Shown: positions 28,901-37,623 of the stretch, piece by piece | Position numbering within the stretch: position 1 is the stretch's first letter | Layout of the letters: each line of letters begins with the position of its first letter | NCBI GenBank assembly: GCA_039591075.1 | Contig: JBDHEI010000011.1 | Coordinates: forward strand, 1-64,000 | Length of the DNA stretch: 64,000 bases | From: JAOTVV01 sp039591075 | GTDB taxonomy: Bacteria; Gemmatimonadota; Gemmatimonadetes; Gemmatimonadales; GWC2-71-9 | Direction: 5' to 3' | Notes under the pieces: model-generated | Seen by the model: the letters and a program-made list of their open reading frames with translations, nothing else | The model's database searches: none | Told to the model about the DNA's origin: nothing | Translations under genes and position numbers: made by a program

Positions 28901-31162
28901 GTGAGGCGGATCCGGCTTCCCTCGCTGCTCGTTGGCTTCCTGGTGACGGCGGTCGGCGGCCCGGCCCGTGCGCAGGAAGCCCGCGGCGTAGCTGGCACCG
29001 TTCTCGCGCTTCCGGATAGCTCGGCCCTCCCCCGTGTGGTGGTCCAGGTCCCGGCGCTGGGACTGATGGTCATCACCGACAGCGCCGGGGCCTTCCTGTT
29101 GCCGAGCGTCGTGCGGGCTCGCGTGCAGATCGTGTTCAGTCGCATCGGCGTGGCGTCGGATTCAGTGTGGCTCGAGCCCGACCAGGATGTCCTGCGGGTG
29201 TTTTTGGAGCTCGCACCGATCGCGCTCCCGGCGATCACGGCCGAAGGACAACTCCAGGCGCGCACGCGCTTCGAGCGCCAGGTGCAACCCAGCGTCGTCA
29301 GCATCGATCGCGAGACGATCAGCCGCCTCCCGGCGCCGCTCGAGGCGGACGTCGTGCGCGTGGTCCAGATGCTGCCGGGGATCGTCGCGCTCAACGACTA
29401 CACGGTGGGTTTCAACGTGCGCGGCGGCGAGCCGGACCAGAACCTGACCCTGCTCGACGGTGTCGCGGTGTTCAATCCGTCGCACCTGGGCGGTCTCTTC
29501 AGCACCTTCGATACCGACGCCGTCGAGAACGTCGACTTCTTTGCTGGGGCATTTCCCGCCGGATACGGAGGAAGGCTGAGCAGCGTGCTGGACGTATCCG
29601 TCCGTCCGGGCCGGCGCGATCGGTTCGGTGTGCGCGGGAACATTTCGCTGCTGTCGAGCAAGGTGCTGGCCGAAGGTCCTTTCGGCGGGACCGGTGCGAC
29701 CTGGTTGGTGAGTGGCCGCCGTACCTACGCCGACGTCCTGGTCGGACTGCTCAGCGAGACGTCGTTGCCGTACTACTTCGCCGATGCCCTGGGCAAGGTG
29801 CAGGTGCCGCTTGGCGAGCGCGCCAACCTCTCCTTCACCGGGTATTGGGGTCGGGATGTTCTCGACTGGACGTGGACGAAAGCGCGTCCGGGGCAGGACG
29901 CGGTGCGGCTCGTGTCGGATTGGGGTAATCATCTCCTCGGGATCCGGTACGATCAACGCCTGGGGCCACACCGGCTCACGGTCGAAGGAGGCGTCACCGG
30001 ATTCACTGCCGGCGCGGGACTGGAGCCGGGGCTGTTTGCGGCCGAGAACACGGCGCGTCTCGTGTCGGGCCGGGCCCGACTCCACTTGGCCCCACACCCG
30101 GCGCACGAGCTTCGGGTCGGCGTCGGCATCGAGGACTACCACATGACCTACGGCGCCAAGTCGGAGGGTCTCAGGACGACGTTCCTGGAAAGCGCGTTCC
30201 AGCCGCGAGTCTGGTCCGCGTTCGCCGACCACCAGTGGCGTGTCGTCCCTGGGCTACTCGTCCGGCCCGGCGTTCGGGTGGAGGCCATCGAGGGACCGGA
30301 TGTCGTCAACGTCGCACCGCGGGTCAGCGCCAAGGTGTTCGTCACTCGGGCGCTGGCCGTGACGGCCGCTGTGGGGCGATACCACCAGGCGCTCCACTCC
30401 CTGCGGGACCAGAATCTCCCGTGGAACGTGTTCGACCTCTGGATCGGGGCGGATTCGGCGATCGCGGTCGCGCGGTCGGACCAGGCGGTGGTGGGGGTGG
30501 AATGGTGGTTCGGCGACGCCGAATCGATCTCCTTCGAGGCGTACAGCAAGACCTTTACCGACATCGTCGATGCGAACCTCAGCGAGGACCCCGCTGTCGC
30601 GGGCGACGAGACCATACCGGTGAGCGGCGACGCCTGGGGATTCGATGTGTTGCTGCGGCGCCATTGGGGACGGGTCACGGGCTGGATCGCGTACAGCCTC
30701 ACCAAAGCGGTTCGCCGGGCGGACGGTACCCAGTACCCGGCGGTACACGACCGGCGCCATACGGTGAATGTCGTGGTGCAAGCACCGGGTCCGTTGGGCA
30801 GCGACCTCGGCGTGCGGTGGGGCTACGGGTCCCCGCTGCCGTTCACGCCGTTCGTCGGGGAATGGGACCACCGCTACTATAGGGCCGCGACGCACACCTT
30901 CGACGATTTCGAGCGGGAGCCCATTGCGAGCCCGGTGCTGAACAGCAACCGATATCCGTACTACGGTCGCCTCGACGTGACCCTACGCTGGGAAAGGCGC
31001 GCGTGGGGTGGGGTGCTGAGACCGTACCTGCAGATCGCCAACGTGCTGAACCGTCGGAACGTGTTCCTGTACTTCTACGACTATGACGACGCGCCACCGA
31101 CCCGGAGCGCCATCTCGCAACTGCCGCTGCTGCCTAGCGTTGGCATGGAGTTCGAGTTTTGA
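28901..31162 (+). CDS. TonB-dependent receptor with carboxypeptidase-regulatory domain
   Basis: A 753-residue outer-membrane receptor. Signal peptide (to ARAQ, about residue 26), a carboxypeptidase-regulatory-like beta domain (about 28-105), a plug domain (about 125-240: VVQMLPGIVALND, FNVRGGEPDQNL, VFNPSHLGGLFSTF) and a barrel ending in VGMEFEF with terminal Phe. I chose the GTG at 28901, where the signal peptide begins; the frame is open upstream. The gene overlaps the downstream lipoprotein gene or abuts it within 5 bp. The receptor plus DUF4249-like lipoprotein arrangement resembles nutrient-uptake pairs outside the SusCD family. Substrate unknown. Confidence 0.9.
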   Translation: MRRIRLPSLLVGFLVTAVGGPARAQEARGVAGTVLALPDSSALPRVVVQVPALGLMVITDSAGAFLLPSVVRARVQIVFSRIGVASDSVWLEPDQDVLRVFLELAPIALPAITAEGQLQARTRFERQVQPSVVSIDRETISRLPAPLEADVVRVVQMLPGIVALNDYTVGFNVRGGEPDQNLTLLDGVAVFNPSHLGGLFSTFDTDAVENVDFFAGAFPAGYGGRLSSVLDVSVRPGRRDRFGVRGNISLLSSKVLAEGPFGGTGATWLVSGRRTYADVLVGLLSETSLPYYFADALGKVQVPLGERANLSFTGYWGRDVLDWTWTKARPGQDAVRLVSDWGNHLLGIRYDQRLGPHRLTVEGGVTGFTAGAGLEPGLFAAENTARLVSGRARLHLAPHPAHELRVGVGIEDYHMTYGAKSEGLRTTFLESAFQPRVWSAFADHQWRVVPGLLVRPGVRVEAIEGPDVVNVAPRVSAKVFVTRALAVTAAVGRYHQALHSLRDQNLPWNVFDLWIGADSAIAVARSDQAVVGVEWWFGDAESISFEAYSKTFTDIVDANLSEDPAVAGDETIPVSGDAWGFDVLLRRHWGRVTGWIAYSLTKAVRRADGTQYPAVHDRRHTVNVVVQAPGPLGSDLGVRWGYGSPLPFTPFVGEWDHRYYRAATHTFDDFEREPIASPVLNSNRYPYYGRLDVTLRWERRAWGGVLRPYLQIANVLNRRNVFLYFYDYDDAPPTRSAISQLPLLPSVGMEFEF

Positions 31163-31167
31163 ACGTC

Positions 31168-32415
31168 ATGTGTCGGTTCGCCATGTTGGCGGCGGCGCTG
31201 TCTGCCGCGTGCGAGTTCGGTGAGATCACCGTGCCGACCAGTGATCCCATGGTGATCGTGCAGGCGATCATGCGCCCCGACGTCGCGCGGCAGTGGCTGA
31301 TTGTGGAACAGACGTTGACGGGATCGGCCGTGATCGATCGGGAGTCGATCGTGGTCCCGGGCGCCCCGCTGCCGCTGCCGGTGTCCGGTGCGACGGTGAC
31401 GGTCACCAACCGCACCGATTCCAATGACCCCTGTGGCACCACGGTCTTCACGGAAGACCCCGGCGTGCCGGACATCCCGGTGGTGGCCGGTGTGTACTGG
31501 AGTCCGGCCGGGTGTCCTACGATGCGGGCCCGGGACACCCTCCAGCTCCGCGTCGTCACACCAGGCGGTGCCGTGGTAACGGGAACTAGCGAGGTGCCCG
31601 GCGCCACCGCCTTTGTCATGCGGGTCGCCTCCACTGTGGTTGAGGTGCCGGGTCCCCTGCTCACGCTCAACCGGGACGTCGATACCTTGACGGCCGACGC
31701 TGCGGTTATTGCGGGCCGGGCGCTGCAGCTGGAAGTGCGCCGGCCGACCGTCTCGGGATCGTCAGTTCCGGGGTTCTGGTTTCTCGTCGACTCGACCGCG
31801 ATGGCGGTGCCAGGGAACCTGCCGGACATCATCTCAGGGTTTCTGCAGGACACGTCCGGTATCCCCGACGAGTTTCCGCCGGTGTTTGCGGCCGGTCGCT
31901 ATTACTTCGTGACCGTCGCGCTCGGCGACGCGCGGTACTTCGATTTCGTGCGATCGGGCAACATCCCGCCCTCCGGCCGCGGATTCGTCAACAACCTGCA
32001 AGGTGGGATGGGGGTGTTCGGGAGCCTCGTCGCGGCGACCAACGAGCTGAGGGTCGTGGGGAGGATGGACGACCGTCGCGAAGGATTCTACCGCGTAACC
32101 GGAACTCTCTTGGGTGTCCCCGTCGGCGCGACGCTCGAGCTCTACGTCGTGACCGCGGATGCCGACTCGACAGAGCTCTCCGCGTTTGTGAGCGGCGCGT
32201 GGCTGCACGGCTCCATCGATGAGAGCGCTGACGGGGCGTTCCGCGCTGACACGCTCGAGCTCGTGGTCGAGCAACGTGTGTCAGCCGCGGGCGATTCGGT
32301 GTCGGCGTATCTGCTGGTTGGTCCCACGTCGCCGACTACCGTGACCACGCTGACCGCATACGATGCTGAGCTTCGGGTCGTGGATAGCCTGACGGTCGAA
32401 AGAGTCCCGGGCTGA
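31168..32415 (+). CDS. DUF4249-like receptor-associated lipoprotein
   Basis: A 415-residue lipoprotein; lipobox SAAC gives Cys15. The mature part is beta-rich with Ig-like beginnings (VSGATVTVTNRT; TLQLRVVTPGGAVVTGTSEVPG), matching the DUF4249 pattern of lipoproteins encoded after TonB receptors in the FCB group. A TTG at 31159 would overlap the receptor stop as TTGA and is an alternative start. It probably caps or assists the receptor at the outer membrane; the family call is from pattern memory. Confidence 0.72.
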   Translation: MCRFAMLAAALSAACEFGEITVPTSDPMVIVQAIMRPDVARQWLIVEQTLTGSAVIDRESIVVPGAPLPLPVSGATVTVTNRTDSNDPCGTTVFTEDPGVPDIPVVAGVYWSPAGCPTMRARDTLQLRVVTPGGAVVTGTSEVPGATAFVMRVASTVVEVPGPLLTLNRDVDTLTADAAVIAGRALQLEVRRPTVSGSSVPGFWFLVDSTAMAVPGNLPDIISGFLQDTSGIPDEFPPVFAAGRYYFVTVALGDARYFDFVRSGNIPPSGRGFVNNLQGGMGVFGSLVAATNELRVVGRMDDRREGFYRVTGTLLGVPVGATLELYVVTADADSTELSAFVSGAWLHGSIDESADGAFRADTLELVVEQRVSAAGDSVSAYLLVGPTSPTTVTTLTAYDAELRVVDSLTVERVPG

Positions 32416-32511
32416 AACCTGCGACTGCACGAGAGCAACCGCGAACAGCTGCGACACCGGACGGCGCCCCCTGAGTCTATAGCGTGCGGCGCATGGCGAT
32501 CGGCACGCCTC

Positions 32512-33483
32512 TCAATCAGTCGCGGCCGTGGGCTCCAACAACGAATCGACCTCGGCGCGAGCGGCGGCGTAGGCCGTAGCGTCGGCATCCAGCGCTTCCA
32601 GCAGCTCCGCCAACTCCTCGCGGGCCGGATCGGCATCGACAGTTTCGGCCCGGAGCCGATACAGCACGCTCACCCCCTGCCGGAACCGCGAGGCCAAGCC
32701 ATCGTGGAGCGACGTCACGCGGTTGATGGCGGTCTCGTCGAGCACGGCGGCGAGACCGTGGTCGAGGTCCGAGAGGTCGATCGCCACGCGACACGCATGG
32801 GTGAGGAGCTGCTCCACATCCCTCTTGCACGCACCCCCGGCCGGACCGCGAGGTAGAGCGCGATAGACGGGCTCGGCCGCTCGAACCAGCGTCGCGAGGA
32901 GATCGTGAGCGGTGCCGAGTGGCAGCCTGGCGAATGTCGTAACGATCAAGTGCTCCGTAGGCGCCGGAAACACGGCACGACGGCGAGGGCTGGCGATCGC
33001 TGGATCGCGCAAGCGCACCTGTGCAGCGAGCAAGAGGAGGAGCGCCATCAGCGGACTGGTCCAGAGGAGCATGGGCTCCGCGATCCGACCGGCCCAGGTT
33101 CCGACCAAGACCATGACGCCGAGCAGAACGTAGAGCGAAGCCGGGGCCGACGCCCACGTCTTCCGGGCCGTCCGAGCCACTGCCGGCACGTCGCGGAGCG
33201 CCAGACGCCGCACGACGCCTTCTGCCGCAGCGGCGGGCACGCGAATCAGCGCCCGGTGGCCCGCCGCCAGCAGATCCCGTCCCTCGCGGTGAGCGTGACC
33301 CGCGAGGAGCGGCTCGAGCGCGTCCAGCACGCGACGCGTGTCGTGCCGGGCCTCGGTGGGCTTCACGAAGATCAGCGTGTCGCCGACCGCCTGGGCAGTG
33401 CCGCCGCAGGCGGGGCAGACGCTCAGGCCGAACGGCTCCGGGGCACCGCAGATCACGCACACCGTCATGAGGGCGTCGGTCAT
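32512..33483 (-). CDS. Zinc-ribbon membrane protein
   Basis: A 323-residue protein. The first 26 residues hold a zinc ribbon (Cys9, Cys12, Cys23, Cys26: CVICG and CPACGG), followed by a soluble stretch with a possible pseudokinase-less alpha/beta fold, two transmembrane segments (about 115-160) and a long helical C-terminal half. The ATG overlaps the stop of the upstream gene as ATGA, so the two are coupled. No family recognised; the ribbon suggests a folding or assembly module at the membrane. Confidence 0.65.
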   Translation of the reverse strand: MTDALMTVCVICGAPEPFGLSVCPACGGTAQAVGDTLIFVKPTEARHDTRRVLDALEPLLAGHAHREGRDLLAAGHRALIRVPAAAAEGVVRRLALRDVPAVARTARKTWASAPASLYVLLGVMVLVGTWAGRIAEPMLLWTSPLMALLLLLAAQVRLRDPAIASPRRRAVFPAPTEHLIVTTFARLPLGTAHDLLATLVRAAEPVYRALPRGPAGGACKRDVEQLLTHACRVAIDLSDLDHGLAAVLDETAINRVTSLHDGLASRFRQGVSVLYRLRAETVDADPAREELAELLEALDADATAYAAARAEVDSLLEPTAATD

Positions 33484-34061
33484 CGGGCGTCGATCTCCTC
33501 GAGCATCCGCTTGGCGCTTCGCGTCCAACCGTCATTCTGGTCGTAGTACCGCAGGAACTCACGCAGGTGGGTTTCGGCGAGCTGGTAGTCGCCGAGGGCG
33601 AAGCGTGCGGCCCCGGCGTGGTACAGCGCTTGGTAGTGGTTGGGCCAGAACTCGATCACCAACTCCATGATCGGTCCGGCAGAGCGGTCATCACCCATGT
33701 CCGCAATCGGATGACCGATGGCAAACACGACCCCCGCTGCCTTCCACCGTTCGTCCCCTTCGAGTGCGAGGATCACGCTGCGCGCCTCCTCGATCCGTCC
33801 GGCGAGTGCCCAGCACGCGGCACTGTACCCGGCACCGCCGCGTGACGTGGGTGGAGGTGTCTGTCGGTGGACGGTCTCCACCTCGAGCGTATTGCAGTAC
33901 GGCCTCACCTGACTGAACCAAACCGCACCGTCCTCTGTCGGATCGCCCGCCACGAAGAAAGACGTCACGCTGACGGGATCGGCGGCAGGCACGGGCCCGC
34001 GGATCAGCGCGTATACGCTCACGGCGATGTAGGTGATGCCCACCAGGTATAGCAGCCGCAT
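33480..34061 (-). CDS. Membrane-anchored TPR protein
   Basis: A 193-residue protein with an N-terminal hydrophobic anchor (about 1-20) and TPR-like helices at the C-terminus (YQALYHAGAARFALGDYQLAETHLREFL). The middle carries two cysteines (YCNTLE and AACWAL). I chose the ATG at 34061 because it begins the anchor; a start at 34193 would add 44 residues with a less usual composition. Translationally coupled to the zinc-ribbon protein gene. Function unknown. Confidence 0.65.
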   Translation of the reverse strand: MRLLYLVGITYIAVSVYALIRGPVPAADPVSVTSFFVAGDPTEDGAVWFSQVRPYCNTLEVETVHRQTPPPTSRGGAGYSAACWALAGRIEEARSVILALEGDERWKAAGVVFAIGHPIADMGDDRSAGPIMELVIEFWPNHYQALYHAGAARFALGDYQLAETHLREFLRYYDQNDGWTRSAKRMLEEIDAR

Positions 34062-34370
34062 GGGCGTCTCTTTCGAGATGTAGGTCCAATCCGGGTGACG
34101 ATCCGGGAGGGCAGCCTTGCACACCCCCGCTCCCAATCCCCCAATGAGCAAACGACGTGCCGCGTGGTGCTGTCGTGTAACTGATTGTTTCACAACTGGT
34201 TAGATAGGGAGATGGGAGACGAGCTGCGCGGGACGGAGGGACCCTGCCCCAGGGTGGTGCGAATTGCGACAACGGTGGCGTGCGGCCTACGGCAATCGCC
34301 TCGTGTTCACGCGGGAGTCCGGCGACGCAGGGTCATCGTCCAGTCCCCTGCGCGATCGCGCCCCGCGGGA
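34062..34370. other. 309-bp gap upstream of the TPR-protein gene
   Basis: No credible gene apart from the possible N-terminal extension of the TPR protein to 34193. AACTGATT and AACTGGTT occur 17 bp apart near 34180-34200, an AT-richer patch that could be promoter or operator sequence for the minus-strand gene. Nothing else stands out. Confidence 0.3.
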
Positions 34371-35258
34371 CTACGGATGGCAGGTCCCGCTTCCGGCATC
34401 GACGAACTGCCCGCCGCCGGCCGGAATGAAGTCCCAGTCGTAACCCGTTGACCGCAGCGTCAGCTTCAAGACGCCATAGGTCTCACTGTTGCGGATGTCG
34501 CTGTGTGCGGCCAGAGCTGCGAAGTTCCTGAGCGTTCTGCCCCCCGTTCCCACGACGAACGCACGGATCCCTGCGACGGCATCGGGAGTCCCTGTCGGTG
34601 TTTGCGGCGCGAAGCGCTCGTAATCGTGGTCGTGCCCGTTCAGGACCACCTCGACGCCGGCCTCGTACAGCGCCTCCCAGACAGGTTGCATAGCGTCGTC
34701 GTTCCCGTGTTGGCCGGAACTGAACCTCGGATGGTGCCAGTATGCCACCGTGCAGAGCGCCGGGTGTGCGGTGAGATCGCCACGGAGCCACTGCAACTGG
34801 GGCGAGTCGGTGTCGACATCGATGTTGCTGTTCAGCGCAATGACGTGCCAGCTCCCGAGGTCGTAGGAGTAGTAGCCCTCGCCGGGGTTGCCGGCGTTCG
34901 CACCGAAGTAGGCGAAGTAGGCGGTCCCACCCGGCGTGTTGTAGTCGTGATTGCCCGGTGATGGCCGCGTGCGTGCCACGTGCCGGCCCCATGTCGGATC
35001 GTAGCAGTCGGCGAACTGCTGGGCGGTGCCATCGGGGTATGCGTTGTCGCCGGCCGTGAAGACGGTGCCCGGGATGGTGTCGAGCACCCGCGCCGTCTCT
35101 TCGTGAGCGCTCTCGCCGCATACGGCAATGTCGCCTGCTCCAACCAGGGTCGCGGACGGCTCTGGATTGCCGTCGGGCCCGGGCAGGTCGTCGGCACATG
35201 CCAGACCCGCAAGCAGCAAAGCGGCCGCCGCGAGCCGATATGAGAAGCGATTCGTCAC
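34371..35258 (-). CDS. Secreted purple-acid-type metallophosphoesterase lipoprotein
   Basis: A 295-residue calcineurin-like phosphoesterase. The signal ends with lipobox GLAC (Cys21), so it is probably lipid-anchored. Metal-binding motifs are visible in order: GDI at the start, GDNAY, GNHDY, HHPRFS and GHDHDYER, the arrangement of purple acid phosphatases and related alkaline phosphatase-like enzymes. The GTG at 35258 is preferred because GAGG lies 9 nt before it; a TTG at 35267 is the alternative. It may release phosphate from organic phosphate in the envelope. Substrate not determinable. Confidence 0.87.
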   Translation of the reverse strand: MTNRFSYRLAAAALLLAGLACADDLPGPDGNPEPSATLVGAGDIAVCGESAHEETARVLDTIPGTVFTAGDNAYPDGTAQQFADCYDPTWGRHVARTRPSPGNHDYNTPGGTAYFAYFGANAGNPGEGYYSYDLGSWHVIALNSNIDVDTDSPQLQWLRGDLTAHPALCTVAYWHHPRFSSGQHGNDDAMQPVWEALYEAGVEVVLNGHDHDYERFAPQTPTGTPDAVAGIRAFVVGTGGRTLRNFAALAAHSDIRNSETYGVLKLTLRSTGYDWDFIPAGGGQFVDAGSGTCHP

Positions 35259-35382
35259 GGTGGGCAACCTCGACTAGGCACGAGCTGTCCTAACGGTATC
35301 TCGCTTCGGCACTGCAGCGTGTGGCAGTGATCACACGTTACCAGGCTGCATCCTGTCCGTCTAGCCGGATGCCCTAACTGAA

Positions 35383-35420
35383 ACACGCCCCACGACCGCA
35401 TTGGCGACCGTGAGGCGTGT
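35383..35420 (-). terminator. Hairpin terminator downstream of mscL
   Basis: A long imperfect stem: 35383-35398 pairs with 35405-35420 across a 6-nt loop. On the minus strand it is followed by TTTCAGTT. It lies 24 bp past the mscL stop. Confidence 0.55.
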
Positions 35421-35443
35421 CCTGCCACGAAACAGATCTTGCC

Positions 35444-35899
35444 TTACGCGGCCTTGAGCTCCGACGTGCAGCTCGAGCAGCGGGTGGCTTTGATGGCCAC
35501 CTTCGTGAGGCAATACGGGCATTCCTTCTTGTCCGGTGGGGGTGGGGCAGCCTCTTCCTTCTGCTGCATGCGCATGAGGCCTCTTACCAAGAGGAATACG
35601 GCAAACGCCACGATCAGGAAGCTCACGATGTTGTCGATGAACATTCCGTAATTGACCGTGACCGCGCCCGCCTCGGCGGCCGCGTCGGGCGTCAGGTACG
35701 GCCCGGGTACGTCACCTGCCTTGACCACGGCGAACAGGTTGGAAAAGCTCACGTTGCCGAGCAAGATGCCGATCGGCGGCATGATGATGTCGGACACGAG
35801 CGATTTCACGATCGTGCCGAACGCACCACCGATGATGATACCCACGGCCATGTCGACGACGTTTCCGCGCATGGCGAACGCTTTGAAGTCTTTCAGCAC
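35444..35899 (-). CDS. mscL: Large-conductance mechanosensitive channel with C-terminal zinc ribbon
   Basis: A 151-residue MscL, an inner-membrane safety valve that opens under hypo-osmotic stress. The N-terminal helix and first transmembrane segment match the family (MRGNVVDMAVGIIIG, FGTIVKSLVSDIIMPP), and the second segment is at about 90-107. Unusually, the cytosolic C-terminus ends in a four-cysteine zinc ribbon (Cys127, Cys130, Cys141, Cys144; CPYC and CSSC) after a Pro-rich linker. The GTG start is chosen because family MscL begins here and GGAG lies 8 nt upstream. The ribbon is an added module not needed for the channel. Confidence 0.95.
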   Translation of the reverse strand: MLKDFKAFAMRGNVVDMAVGIIIGGAFGTIVKSLVSDIIMPPIGILLGNVSFSNLFAVVKAGDVPGPYLTPDAAAEAGAVTVNYGMFIDNIVSFLIVAFAVFLLVRGLMRMQQKEEAAPPPPDKKECPYCLTKVAIKATRCSSCTSELKAA

Positions 35900-35985
35900 T
35901 CTGCAACTCCTATACTGGGATGATGGATGAACTACGACGGGCGCCGCGCGCATGAGGTCGCTGCACGGCGCCCGCCGACTCGTTG

Positions 35986-37413
35986 TTACTGATCCAACCG
36001 CTGCAGCTCCACGCGGCGGTTCTGAGCGCGACCCTCACGCGTGCCGTTGTCGGCCACGGGATTGTCTGGGCCGTACCCCCTCGCCTCGAGCTGGTTGGCC
36101 GCAACGCCCTGCTGTACGAGGTAGGCGACGACCGACTCCGCACGCCGCTGAGAGAGCCCCATGTTGTACGCGCGTGACCCGGTGTTGTCGGTATGCCCCC
36201 CCACCTCGACGCGCACCTCGGGGTTACCCTGCAGGGTCTCCCCGACGCGGGTGAGGATCATCCGTGCCTGCGCCGTGAGCTGCGCGCTGTTCGTCTCGAA
36301 GTTGACCCCCTCCAGTACGATCCGCGTCTCGGCTTCCCGGAAGAGTATCGGGCAACCGGTCTGGTCGACCTGGGTGTTGGCGGTGGTGTCCGGACAGCGA
36401 TCGATACCGTTCGGCACACCGTCGTTGTCGCTGTCGCTCGGGCAGCCCTGCGCATCGACCGTCGCGCCGGCCGGGGTGTTGGGGCAGCGGTCCAGGACGT
36501 CGGGCACACCGTCCCGATCCGCATCCAGGGCGCAGCCGTTGCCGTCGACCTGGGCGCCGCGCGGCGTGTTGGGACACCGGTCCGCCGTGTCGGGCACGCC
36601 GTCGCTGTCCGCGTCGGGGACGCAACCACTCGCATTGACCGCGGTCCCGCGCGGCGTGTTGGGACACTGGTCCGCCGAGTCACGCACACCGTCGCCGTCC
36701 GAGTCGAGTGGACAGCCTTCGGCGTCGACCCGCTCGCCGGTCGGAGTGTCGGGACACCGATCTTGGAAGTTAGGCACGCCGTCCCCGTCGGCATCCAGGG
36801 GACATCCCCTGGCGTCCACCGGCTCGCCGGCCGGCGTTCCCCCGCACGCGTCCCGCTTGTCGCTCACGCCGTCGCCATCGGTATCGGCGGCGCGACTGCC
36901 GAGGAGGATGCCCACGCCTCCCTGCGCGCCAAAGTTCCAGTTCTTGTCGGCCCCGAAATAATCCGCGAGCCCCTCGATACGGGCAAACACCACGTCGGAC
37001 AGCCAGAACCGGAAGCCGAACAAACCGTTCACGCCGAAGTCGGTCGCGTCGGTGTTGTCGTAGATGTTGTAGACTCCGCCGGCGCCGATCAGCATCGAGA
37101 CGCGATCGTGCAGCGGGGCGTTGTACACGAGACGGGCATGGACCGGGATGTACTTGAGGTTGCCTCCGGCGTCCAGCTCCGCTGGCGTGTAGGATCCCGT
37201 TGCCTCGAGTTCTAGATTCGGCACGAAGAAGACGCCCAAGCGGCCGCCGAACCCGATGCGGTCTTTGAGCGTCAGGGTGCTGTCGAACCACGTGTACCGG
37301 GCGAACGCGCCCAGCTCCACGGCGCCCGGACGCTGGGCAAAGGCGGGCGTCGCCAGCGCTGCCAGACCAACGGCAGTCACCACGGCGCTCCGTTTCAACC
37401 ATTTCCTCTGCAT
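35986..37413 (-). CDS. OmpA family protein with six thrombospondin type 3 repeats
   Basis: A 475-residue outer-membrane protein. Signal peptide to about residue 27 (PAFAQ), an N-terminal eight-strand-type barrel (about 28-175), six 30-residue calcium-binding thrombospondin type 3 repeats (DxDGDGVxD...CPxTPxG...VDxxGC), and a C-terminal OmpA peptidoglycan-binding domain (GGHTDNTGSRAYN, GRAQNRRVEL) with the binding Asp and Arg present. It should tether the outer membrane to the cell wall. The ATG has AAGGAGG in front. A candidate promoter lies 50-80 bp upstream. Intact, unlike the OmpA domain in the first gene of the window. Confidence 0.95.
   Translation of the reverse strand: MQRKWLKRSAVVTAVGLAALATPAFAQRPGAVELGAFARYTWFDSTLTLKDRIGFGGRLGVFFVPNLELEATGSYTPAELDAGGNLKYIPVHARLVYNAPLHDRVSMLIGAGGVYNIYDNTDATDFGVNGLFGFRFWLSDVVFARIEGLADYFGADKNWNFGAQGGVGILLGSRAADTDGDGVSDKRDACGGTPAGEPVDARGCPLDADGDGVPNFQDRCPDTPTGERVDAEGCPLDSDGDGVRDSADQCPNTPRGTAVNASGCVPDADSDGVPDTADRCPNTPRGAQVDGNGCALDADRDGVPDVLDRCPNTPAGATVDAQGCPSDSDNDGVPNGIDRCPDTTANTQVDQTGCPILFREAETRIVLEGVNFETNSAQLTAQARMILTRVGETLQGNPEVRVEVGGHTDNTGSRAYNMGLSQRRAESVVAYLVQQGVAANQLEARGYGPDNPVADNGTREGRAQNRRVELQRLDQ
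36349..36888 (-). repeat. Six 90-bp in-frame repeats in the OmpA gene
   Basis: Six copies of a 30-codon unit encode thrombospondin type 3 calcium-binding repeats. The period of exactly 30 residues shows in every copy, each with one DxDxDG-like loop and two cysteines. Confidence 0.85.
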
Positions 37414-37466
37414 CGAGTTGCCTCCTTGGAAGATCGATCGCGAATTCGCCCTGGCGAAGAGCAAGG

Positions 37467-37496
37467 CGTATACCAGGATATAAGTCTCTGCGGCAA
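37467..37496 (-). promoter_or_regulatory. Candidate promoter for the OmpA gene
   Basis: On the minus strand TTGCCG (37496-37491) and TATACG (37472-37467) are 18 nt apart, a sigma-70-like arrangement about 54 bp before the start codon. Seen by eye only. Confidence 0.35.
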
Positions 37497-37623
37497 AAAG
37501 GTTTACAGAGTTGGCACCCGAGCCGGTACCCAGCGGGCGTTGTTTCATTCCGGAATCGATCACCCCAGAATGGGACGTGAGCACGGGCGGCGGGACGAGA
37601 ACGGGCGTCGAAAACTCTCCGCG

